DNA from: Bacteroidota bacterium | GTDB lineage: Bacteria; Bacteroidota; Bacteroidia; Bacteroidales; JADFUO01 | Assembly (NCBI GenBank): GCA_015222115.1 | Contig: JADFUO010000465.1 | Span: 1 to 9,189 of the forward strand | Length of the DNA: 9,189 nucleotides | Reading direction: 5' to 3' | Shown here: one piece after another, positions 1 through 6,342 of the stretch | Position numbering within the stretch: the first letter of the stretch is position 1 | Layout: every line of letters starts with the position of its first letter | Translations under genes and position numbers: made by a program | Notes under the pieces: generated by a model | Told to the model about the DNA's origin: nothing | The model's input: only the letters and a program-made list of their open reading frames with translations | The model's database searches: none

Positions 1-1767
1 AAGCAATTATATTACAGCTTTCTGGCAGGTGCTCAACGAATTTTTGAAAATCAGAAATTACTAAATAAAATAAATGTATTTCCGGTTCCTGATGCTGATA
101 CAGGAACCAACATGGCTTCCACAATGCGTTCAATTACTGACACATCCATTCCTACAGGAAGTTTAAAGCAAACCGCAACTGCAATAGCTGATGCTGCTTT
201 AGTGGGTGCCAGAGGTAACTCAGGTATTATCTTTGCCCAGTTCCTTTACGGATTTAGTAATGAAATAAAAACCGAAAAAAATATTAATGTTAATTCCTTT
301 GCCGAGATAATAGATAAATCTGTTAACTATGCTTACGAAGCTATTGCCAATCCTGTTGAAGGTACAATTATTACTGTAATTAAAGACTGGGCTGAATCTG
401 TTAATAACCTTAAAGATAAAATTGATGATTTTAAAAAATTAATAACCGATTCTTATCAAAAAGCTAAGCAATCATTGATTGAAACAACAGAAAAACTTGA
501 GGTTTTAAAAAAAGCAAATGTTGTTGATGCCGGTGCAAAAGCTTTTGTTCTTTTCCTTGAAGGTATGATTGATTTTTTTAAACATGGCGAATTAAAACAA
601 ATTTTATCTGCAAGAAACGTTGTAAAAATCAGCACTGATGAAATTGATATGATGCCGCATGATGAAATTACTTTTAGATATTGTACCGAGGCTTTGTTAG
701 TTGGTGATAATCTGAACAAACAAAAAATAATAAATAAAATTGAAAAATACGGTGATTCCATTGTTGTTGCAGGCTCTCCCAAAAAATTAAGAATTCATAT
801 TCATACTGATGAACCTGCAGAAATCTTTTTATCATTATATGATCATGGTTCAATTGCTTATCAGAAAGTGGATGACATGGTTTTTCAAAACGAGATACTT
901 CATAACAGAAAAACAAAAATTGCACTTGTAACCGATTCCACTTCTGATTTACCTCAGGACATCATCGAAAAATATCAGATTCATATTGTTCCGCTTTCAG
1001 TGCATTTTGGCGATAATTATTACCTTGACGGTGTAACAATTACTCCTAATCAATTTTACAAACTTCTTAATAAGTCAAAAGTTTATCCAAGTACAGCACA
1101 ACCGGGATTTAAGGATTTTTCAAATAAATATTCGTATCTAAGTACTCTATATGAGTCAATTATTGCCATGCACATCAGCAAAGAAATGAGTGGAACATGG
1201 CAAAACAGCAGAAAAGCTGCTAAGACAATTAGTAGTCATACGAAAAATAATATATCGGTCTTAAATTCAAAAAGGTTATCCAACGGTCTTGGGTTAATTT
1301 TATTAAGAGCTGCTAAAGCTATTGAAAATGGTGCCACTTATGATGACATCCTGAACAACATGGATAAATGGATAGAAAACTCTAAAATGCTGATTAGTTC
1401 AAAAACTATTAAATACATGGTTAAAAGCGGAAGAGTTAGTGCAGCTAGGGGATTTATCGGCAAACTTTTAAACCTGAAACCTATTGTTATTGTTAATGAT
1501 GAAGGAACAACAGAATTAATTGGCAAACCATTTACAGAAAAAGCAAGTATGAGAATTGTTATGGATGAAGCAAAAAAGTTGATTAAGACGGGAAAAGTTT
1601 GGGAATATGCTGTATCACATGCCAATAACATAAAAACAGCAAACTGGTATGCTAAACAGCTTAAAGATTTAATTGGAAAAAAACCTGTATTTATTCGTGA
1701 TGTTACTCCTGTTTTGGGTGTTAATGTCGGACCAGGTGTTGTTTCCGTAGCAATTATGATGGAATGA
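1..1767 (+). CDS. Fatty-acid-kinase-like fusion protein: DhaL (FakA N) + FakA middle domain + DegV (FakB-like), 5'-truncated by the window edge
   Basis: The frame is open from base 1, giving 588 visible residues. The first in-frame ATG (base 112) lies inside the metal/nucleotide motif, so the true start is upstream of the window, probably by only 5-20 codons. Domains in visible-residue numbering: DhaL kinase domain about 1-205, with NVFPVPDADTGTNM (25-38; most relatives have DGDTG), GARGNSGII (69-77), NPVEGTI and VVDAG; FakA-type middle domain about 210-300, with Cys228 and IHIHTDEP (His266, His268), matching residues that bind zinc in Staphylococcus FakA; DegV/EDD domain 305-588, with VTDSTSDLP, YPSTAQP, MSGTW, SGRVS and NVGPG. 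In Firmicutes, FakA phosphorylates fatty acids held by a separate DegV protein, FakB, yielding acyl-phosphate for phospholipid synthesis. Here both halves are one chain, and the FakA C-terminal domain is absent: only about 5 residues link middle domain and DegV. The Asn in NVGPG replaces the usual His. Its stop overlaps the next start. Domain calls are strong; fatty acid as substrate is inferred. Confidence 0.9.
   Translation, partial: KQLYYSFLAGAQRIFENQKLLNKINVFPVPDADTGTNMASTMRSITDTSIPTGSLKQTATAIADAALVGARGNSGIIFAQFLYGFSNEIKTEKNINVNSFAEIIDKSVNYAYEAIANPVEGTIITVIKDWAESVNNLKDKIDDFKKLITDSYQKAKQSLIETTEKLEVLKKANVVDAGAKAFVLFLEGMIDFFKHGELKQILSARNVVKISTDEIDMMPHDEITFRYCTEALLVGDNLNKQKIINKIEKYGDSIVVAGSPKKLRIHIHTDEPAEIFLSLYDHGSIAYQKVDDMVFQNEILHNRKTKIALVTDSTSDLPQDIIEKYQIHIVPLSVHFGDNYYLDGVTITPNQFYKLLNKSKVYPSTAQPGFKDFSNKYSYLSTLYESIIAMHISKEMSGTWQNSRKAAKTISSHTKNNISVLNSKRLSNGLGLILLRAAKAIENGATYDDILNNMDKWIENSKMLISSKTIKYMVKSGRVSAARGFIGKLLNLKPIVIVNDEGTTELIGKPFTEKASMRIVMDEAKKLIKTGKVWEYAVSHANNIKTANWYAKQLKDLIGKKPVFIRDVTPVLGVNVGPGVVSVAIMME
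1764..1767 (+). other. ATGA stop/start overlap (translational coupling)
   Basis: The TGA stop of the DhaL-DegV fusion (1765-1767) overlaps the ATG of the acyl-CoA synthetase (1764-1766). This arrangement usually indicates one transcript and translation reinitiation. No strong Shine-Dalgarno sequence precedes the second ATG, which fits coupling or the generally weak SD use of Bacteroidota. Confidence 0.75.
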
Positions 1768-3830
1768 TTAATAAAGAACTGATTGATCCGAAAAGCATTG
1801 TAGTAGTAGGCGGGTCAAATAATATTCAAAAACCCGGAGGAAAAGTTTTAAAAAACTTAATTGACGGGAATTTCAAAGGCGATCTTTATGTTACCAATCC
1901 TAAAGAAACCATTGTTCAGGGGATAAAGTGTTACCAATCACCGGCAGAATTACCTTATGTAGATTTGGCTATCATTGCAATTGCCGCACAATATGTTCCG
2001 GCAACAGTTGAATTGCTTGCCCAGTTAAAAAATACTAAAGCATTTATAATACTTTCAGCAGGTTTCAGCGAGGTTGAAGGAAATGAAGAAGGGAAAATTC
2101 TTGAAAAAGAAATTGTTGAGTCAATTAATAATGTTAATGGTTCTTTAATAGGTCCGAATTGCATCGGCATTATTACTCCTAATCACAATAGTGTTTTTAC
2201 ATTACCAATTCCGAAATTAGCTGTCAAAGGTTGCAGTTTAATATCCGGCTCCGGTGCTACTGCCTGTTTTATTCTTGAATCAGGAATTCCAAAAGGATTA
2301 ACATTTTCAAGTGTTTTTTCGGTTGGCAATAGTGCTCAAATGGGTGTTGAAGAAATTCTCAAATTCATGGATGAGACTTATGATCCTGAAAACAGTGCCG
2401 ATATTAAGCTACTTTACATTGAAAACATTGACAAACCTCAAATGCTTCTTAAGCATGCATCCTCGCTTATCCGCAAAGGATGTAAGATTGCAGCTATAAA
2501 AGCTGGTTCATCCGAAGCTGGCAGCCGTGCTGCCTCATCTCACACGGGAGCTCTTGCAAGTTCTGACTTGGCTGTTGATGCACTATTCCGAAAGGCAGGA
2601 ATTGTAAGATGTTATAGCAGGGAAGAATTAATCAGTGTTGCATCGGTATTTATGCATAAAAAACTAAAAGGGAAAAATATTGCAATTATCAGTCATGCCG
2701 GAGGTCCTGCAGTTATGCTTACGGATGCTCTTTCAAAAGGAGGTCTTGAAGTTCCGCATATTAAAGGTTCGGCAGCAAAGCAGCTTTTAGAAAAATTAAA
2801 CCCCGGTTCATCTATTGGCAATCCGATTGACTTTCTTGCAACCGGCACAGCAGAACAATTAGGAACTATTATTGATTATGTTAATGAAAAATTTGACAAC
2901 ATTGATGGTATGATTGTAATTTTTGGTACACCGGGTTTGTTTAAGATTTTTGATGTCTATGAGCTTCTTGATAAAAAGATGAAAACTGCCAAAAAGCCGA
3001 TTTATCCTGTGCTTCCATCTACCGAGACTGCCAAGGAGGAAGTTACGGAATTTATTTCAAAAGGCAGAATTAATTTTCCTGATGAAGTTGCTTTGGGTTA
3101 TGCTCTTGCTAAAGTTTTTTATACACCCGAACCTGCACCTGAAAAAATTGATTTACCTGAAGTGGATAGAAAAACCATTAGAAAAGTTATTGATAATACA
3201 AATGAGGGCTACCTCTCCCCTGCCGGAATACAGGAATTACTTGATGCAGCAGGAATTTCGAGAGTAAGTGAAGCTGTTGCAAAAACAAAAGCTGATGCAG
3301 AAAAGTTTGCTTCTGAATTAGGATTTCCTGTTGTTATGAAAGTAGTTGGTCCACTTCATAAATCAGATGTTGCCGGTGTGGTTCTTGATATAAATGATAT
3401 TGAAACAGCAGGGAAAGAATTTGACAGAATGATGAAGATTAAAGATACTTCTGCTGTTCTAATCCAACCCATGCTTTCAGGTATTGAATTATTTGCAGGA
3501 GCTAAATATGAACCCAAATTCGGTCATTTGATTTTATGCGGATTGGGTGGGATTTTTATTGAAGTACTTAAAGATGTAAAAGCCGGATTATCACCACTAT
3601 CATTAGAAGAAGCCCGAAATATGATAAAAAATCTGAGCGGTTATAAAATTATTAAAGGCATCAGAGGACAGGAAGGAGTTAATGAAGAAAAATTTACCGA
3701 AACAATTATACGCCTTTCAGCCCTTCTTGAAGCTGCTCCAGAAATTGTTGAATTGGATATAAATCCATTGTTAGGAAATATGGAAAAAGTTGTTGCAGTT
3801 GATGCAAGAATCAGAATAAAGTTCAAATAA
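1764..3830 (+). CDS. Acetate/acyl-CoA ligase (ADP-forming), fused alpha-beta chain
   Basis: This 688-residue protein has the full architecture of single-chain NDP-forming acyl-CoA synthetases (acyl-CoA + ADP + Pi = acid + CoA + ATP), acting in the cytoplasm. The order is: CoA-binding Rossmann domain (about 7-130, SIVVVGGSNN near the start); succinyl-CoA-ligase-like domains (about 150-455) with IGPNCIGI (129-136) and the phospho-histidine motif SSHTGALASS (His260); ATP-grasp domain (about 478-688) with HKSDVAGV (His532, the second phosphate-carrying His in this family), a glycine-rich CGLGGIFIE (592-600), KDVKAGLSPL and ELDINPLL (663-670). Both catalytic histidines are present and the length is near the usual ~700, so it should be active. 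Pat-type protein acetyltransferases share this core but add a GNAT domain, absent here. It overlaps the upstream acyl-phosphate-related gene by 4 bases. Acetyl-CoA, branched-chain acyl-CoA or aryl-acetyl-CoA are all possible substrates; sequence alone does not decide. Confidence 0.9.
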   Translation: MINKELIDPKSIVVVGGSNNIQKPGGKVLKNLIDGNFKGDLYVTNPKETIVQGIKCYQSPAELPYVDLAIIAIAAQYVPATVELLAQLKNTKAFIILSAGFSEVEGNEEGKILEKEIVESINNVNGSLIGPNCIGIITPNHNSVFTLPIPKLAVKGCSLISGSGATACFILESGIPKGLTFSSVFSVGNSAQMGVEEILKFMDETYDPENSADIKLLYIENIDKPQMLLKHASSLIRKGCKIAAIKAGSSEAGSRAASSHTGALASSDLAVDALFRKAGIVRCYSREELISVASVFMHKKLKGKNIAIISHAGGPAVMLTDALSKGGLEVPHIKGSAAKQLLEKLNPGSSIGNPIDFLATGTAEQLGTIIDYVNEKFDNIDGMIVIFGTPGLFKIFDVYELLDKKMKTAKKPIYPVLPSTETAKEEVTEFISKGRINFPDEVALGYALAKVFYTPEPAPEKIDLPEVDRKTIRKVIDNTNEGYLSPAGIQELLDAAGISRVSEAVAKTKADAEKFASELGFPVVMKVVGPLHKSDVAGVVLDINDIETAGKEFDRMMKIKDTSAVLIQPMLSGIELFAGAKYEPKFGHLILCGLGGIFIEVLKDVKAGLSPLSLEEARNMIKNLSGYKIIKGIRGQEGVNEEKFTETIIRLSALLEAAPEIVELDINPLLGNMEKVVAVDARIRIKFK

Positions 3831-3835
3831 ATTAT

Positions 3836-3865
3836 TTTGATACTTAAACATTATTCTTAAATTTG
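3836..3865 (+). promoter_or_regulatory. Predicted Bacteroidetes-type promoter for the aminotransferase
   Basis: TTTG at 3836-3839 and TAAATTTG at 3858-3865 are 18 bp apart, matching the -33 TTTG and -7 TAnnTTTG elements known for the primary sigma factor of Bacteroidetes. Transcription would start about 5-8 bases downstream, giving a leader of about 20 bases before the ATG at 3891. It lies in the only gap (60 bp) between the synthetase and aminotransferase genes. AT-rich DNA gives chance matches. Confidence 0.5.
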
Positions 3866-3890
3866 GGTAATATTTTTTAACATTTTAATT

Positions 3891-5216
3891 ATGAAAGAAA
3901 CACCAATAAATCACGAAGTTGTTAGCAGGAAAATAAAAGAAAGTAAACTTCATAAAATCGGAAGGGCTTCAATCAGGGAACTTTTAAAGGTTGTTAGTCA
4001 GATTGAAAAAGAGACCGGACATAAATTTATTAGGATGGAAATGGGTGTCCCGGGTTTAGATGCTGTTAAGATTGGTGTGGATGCGGAAATTAAAGCATTA
4101 AAAAAAGGAGTTGCTTCAAAATATGTTAATATTGAAGGTATTCCCGAATTTAAAAATGAAGGGCAACGTTTTGTAAAATTATTTCTGAACATTGATGTTC
4201 ACAAGGACGGATGCATCCCAACAGTTGGCTCTACTTCAGGGAGTTTTGCGTCATTTATGACTTTGGGAAATATGACGGAAAAACCATACAAACATCTGTT
4301 TATTGACCCCGGCTTTCCCCTTCATAAGCAGCAATTAAGAGCACTGAATTTAAACTTTGAAGGCTTTGATATTTATGATTATCGTGGTGATAAATTAAAG
4401 AATAAACTTGAATCATATCTTAAAAATGGTGATATTACTTCCATTTTATATTCAAACCCAAACAATCCTTCATGGATTTGTTTTACAGATAAAGAACTGA
4501 AAATTATTGGCGAACTGGCAAATAAATACAATGTCATTATAATGGAAGACCTTGCTTATTTCGGAATGGATTTCAGAAAAAATTATTCTATACCAGGTGA
4601 GCCACCTTATCAACCGACTGTAGCCCAATATACTGATAATTATATTTTATTAATCTCAAGTTCCAAGGCATTCAGTTATGCGGGTCAGCGTTTGGGAATG
4701 TTAGTAATTTCTGATAAAATATTTAACTCAAAATATCCGAAATTAAAGCAAAGTTACAATTCCGATATTTTTGGTCAGGCATTGATTTATGGTTCACTTT
4801 ATGCAATCAATGCAGGAACATCACATTCGCCTCAGTATGCTATTGCTGCTATCTTAAAAGCTGTTAATGATAAAAAAATCAATTACAGGGAAGCTGTGCT
4901 TGAATATGCTGAAAGAGCCAAGATTATGAAAAAATTATTTACTGATAACTGCTTTAAAATTGTTTATGATAAAGATGAAGACAATCCCATAGCAGATGGA
5001 TTTTATTTCACATTTTCTTATCCCGGATTTACAGGTGAAGAATTGCTTGAAGAACTACTGTATTACGGAATCAGTGGAATATCTTTAGCCATTACAGGAA
5101 GCGAAAGATTAGAAGGATTAAGAGCATGTGTTTCATTAGTGCATAAAAGCCAGTTCCCTGACCTTGAGCACCGCCTGAAAAAATTTCACAAACATCATCC
5201 GGTTAAATATTTTTAA
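3891..5216 (+). CDS. PLP-dependent aminotransferase, class I/II (fold type I)
   Basis: This 441-residue cytoplasmic enzyme should move an amino group between an amino acid and a 2-oxo acid using pyridoxal phosphate. Recognisable features: MGVPGLDA near residue 51 (substrate-side loop), VGSTSGSF (112-119, the phosphate-cup region), FIDPGFPLHKQQ (137-148), the SNPNNPS motif (188-194; the Asn bonds PLP O3'), IMEDLAYFGMDF with Asp220 (bonds the pyridine nitrogen), SSSKAFSYAGQRLG with Lys259 as the PLP Schiff-base lysine and Arg267 as the phosphate arginine, and Arg411 in GLRACVS at the place of the substrate-carboxylate arginine. All catalytic positions are filled. The N-terminus (about 45 residues, rich in Lys and Glu) is longer than in typical aspartate aminotransferases. 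The start at 3891 sits about 25 bases after a good promoter match. Substrate is not readable from sequence. It follows an ADP-forming acyl-CoA synthetase, a pairing that would suit amino-acid fermentation, but it has its own promoter, so the link is tentative. Confidence 0.88.
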   Translation: MKETPINHEVVSRKIKESKLHKIGRASIRELLKVVSQIEKETGHKFIRMEMGVPGLDAVKIGVDAEIKALKKGVASKYVNIEGIPEFKNEGQRFVKLFLNIDVHKDGCIPTVGSTSGSFASFMTLGNMTEKPYKHLFIDPGFPLHKQQLRALNLNFEGFDIYDYRGDKLKNKLESYLKNGDITSILYSNPNNPSWICFTDKELKIIGELANKYNVIIMEDLAYFGMDFRKNYSIPGEPPYQPTVAQYTDNYILLISSSKAFSYAGQRLGMLVISDKIFNSKYPKLKQSYNSDIFGQALIYGSLYAINAGTSHSPQYAIAAILKAVNDKKINYREAVLEYAERAKIMKKLFTDNCFKIVYDKDEDNPIADGFYFTFSYPGFTGEELLEELLYYGISGISLAITGSERLEGLRACVSLVHKSQFPDLEHRLKKFHKHHPVKYF

Positions 5217-5225
5217 CCTTCTTGT
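5201..5225 (+). terminator. Weak hairpin at the end of the aminotransferase gene, possible terminator
   Basis: GGTTAAA (5201-5207) pairs with TTTAACC (5212-5218) around a TATT loop, a 7-bp stem that includes the stop codon. It is followed by a U-rich but broken tract, TTCTTGTT. The stem is AT-rich and short, so termination would be weak. Its position between two convergent genes only 8 bp apart is the main reason to list it. No U-tract follows on the other strand. Confidence 0.3.
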
Positions 5226-6217
5226 TACTCAACAGGAAAGTAAATCTTTGTTTCCCATTTAGTTGAATCGGGTTCTTTTGCCGGGCATGTTATATATACT
5301 TCCCATGGATAACCATCTATTACGTTTCCAAATTCAATGATATATTCATCAATGGCTTCATAAGTTTTTTCGAATGTACTGTAAGGACCATAATGTGTAG
5401 CTGTTACAACATTTCCGGGAGCTAATTCAGTTGCCATAATTCTTCCTTTTCCCTTATATTCTTTGGCGACAGGAAAACCTGCTTCAAGAACGACTATTTC
5501 TCCCGGTTCCCAGTTATAATATTTTGCATACGGCGGACCTGTCATTTGTAAACGATATTGCATAATGTATCCCATAAGCTCACCGTACAATTCTCCAAAT
5601 TTTTGCTTTAAATCGGGCATAAATGCAGAGTCTTTAATAGCCAATGTATTCTGACCTTCAAAATATTCTTCGGTGATTTCAGGGTAAAAGATTATTGCTT
5701 CGCATACATTTTGTAAATTTTCCAAACCTTTTTTCTGAATAGGTTTCATCATGCCATTAATAAAAAGACCTGCCCATCTTCCAAACGGATATGGTAAATC
5801 TATAATAGTGGTTTGCCAGGTAACTTTAACTCCGTCGCCGGCTTCTTCAAAAGTCCAGATCTCTTCAGCCCCTCCTTTTTCTAAAAAGTCTAAAGAATTT
5901 TTGATTTTGCTGTAAGGTACACTTTCAACAATTGTAAGGCTTCCGTCGCCCATTGTTCCGCCTGTCCAGATATATTTTGCTCCTATACTTAAATCCGGAC
6001 CTTCGAAAGTAATAATTGATGCTGTATCAATCTCTTTATAAGGTGACCATACGTCCCTGTTTTTTAATTTGTTAACTTGTTTGAATACAACATTGGGTTT
6101 TTGATTAATAGTTATTGATTCTTCAACTACAACCTTTGAAGGTAAAAAGATACCAATAATTAAAAAAAGAATTATAATTATCAAAATTATAATCCCAATA
6201 ATTTTTAATGCTTTCAT
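5225..6217 (-). CDS. Membrane-anchored SRPBCC domain + GyrI-like small-molecule-binding domain protein
   Basis: The frame is open from 6367, but the start chosen is ATG at 6217, giving 330 residues. It begins MKALK and runs straight into a hydrophobic segment (about 4-26, nearly all Ile and Leu). The longer frame would overlap dnaB and cross the predicted promoter. After the single N-terminal membrane segment come an SRPBCC (polyketide cyclase/START-like) domain, about 30-175 (WSPYKEID, GAKYIWTGG, EEIWTFEEAGDGVKVTWQ), and a GyrI-like/AraC effector-binding domain, about 180-330 (GEIVVLEAGFPV, THYGPYSTFEKTYEAI, PWEVYITCPAKEPDSTKWET). Both folds bind hydrophobic or cationic small molecules. There is no DNA-binding or enzymatic domain, so this is not a classic regulator. 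The first residues are not lipobox-like, so the protein is probably anchored facing the periplasm, though topology is uncertain. Function is unknown; ligand sequestration or sensing is inferred. It is divergent from dnaB and convergent with the aminotransferase. Confidence 0.85.
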   Translation of the reverse strand: MKALKIIGIIILIIIILFLIIGIFLPSKVVVEESITINQKPNVVFKQVNKLKNRDVWSPYKEIDTASIITFEGPDLSIGAKYIWTGGTMGDGSLTIVESVPYSKIKNSLDFLEKGGAEEIWTFEEAGDGVKVTWQTTIIDLPYPFGRWAGLFINGMMKPIQKKGLENLQNVCEAIIFYPEITEEYFEGQNTLAIKDSAFMPDLKQKFGELYGELMGYIMQYRLQMTGPPYAKYYNWEPGEIVVLEAGFPVAKEYKGKGRIMATELAPGNVVTATHYGPYSTFEKTYEAIDEYIIEFGNVIDGYPWEVYITCPAKEPDSTKWETKIYFPVE

Positions 6218-6219
6218 AA

Positions 6220-6275
6220 TTTTTTGGTTTTGGTTCACAACAAAAATATAATAATTATTAAAAAAAACCAAAAAA
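6220..6275. repeat. 12-bp perfect inverted repeat flanking the predicted promoter core of the SRPBCC/GyrI gene
   Basis: TTTTTTGGTTTT (6220-6231) is the exact reverse complement of AAAACCAAAAAA (6264-6275), separated by 32 bp. The right arm covers the predicted -33 element of the - strand promoter. The left arm lies in the predicted leader just before the ATG at 6217, and the -7 element lies between the arms. Only one arm would be transcribed, so it is not an RNA hairpin; a DNA operator is the functional possibility. Its low complexity makes chance plausible. Confidence 0.35.
6241..6272 (-). promoter_or_regulatory. Predicted Bacteroidetes-type promoter for the SRPBCC/GyrI gene
   Basis: Read on the - strand, TTTG (complement of 6269-6272) and TATTTTTG (complement of 6241-6248) are 20 bp apart, matching -33 TTTG and -7 TAnnTTTG. 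The expected transcript start is near 6235, about 18 bases before the ATG at 6217. This supports the shorter start for that gene, because the longer frame (from 6367) would begin upstream of the promoter. Confidence 0.55.
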
Positions 6276-6280
6276 GTGTC

Positions 6281-6315
6281 TTTGTTTAAAACTTTATTTG
6301 AAAATAATACTATTG
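6281..6315 (+). promoter_or_regulatory. Candidate promoter for dnaB
   Basis: TTTG at 6281-6284 and TACTATTG at 6308-6315 (one mismatch to TAnnTTTG) are 23 bp apart, at the upper end of the known spacing. The transcript would begin near 6322, about 20 bases before the dnaB ATG. A perfect TATTTTTG at 6331-6338 lies only 4 bases before the ATG but has no well-spaced upstream TTTG; if used, it would make the message leaderless. Confidence 0.35.
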
Positions 6316-6342
6316 GAATTTTGTTTTTAGTATTTTTGAACC

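Noticed and set aside
112..114. ATG at 112 as the start of the first gene
   Set aside because: The same frame is open to base 1 and codes for conserved DhaL sequence; the ATG is the Met inside the PDADTGTNM motif, so starting here would cut the catalytic motif.
456..925. Two overlapping - strand open frames inside the first gene
   Set aside because: They are antisense to conserved DhaL/FakA sequence, with no recognisable domain and no promoter of their own.
6331..6338. TATTTTTG as the -7 element of a leaderless dnaB promoter
   Set aside because: The element is perfect, but the nearest upstream TTG is only about 15 bp away and TTTG about 30 bp away; kept only as an alternative in the promoter entry.
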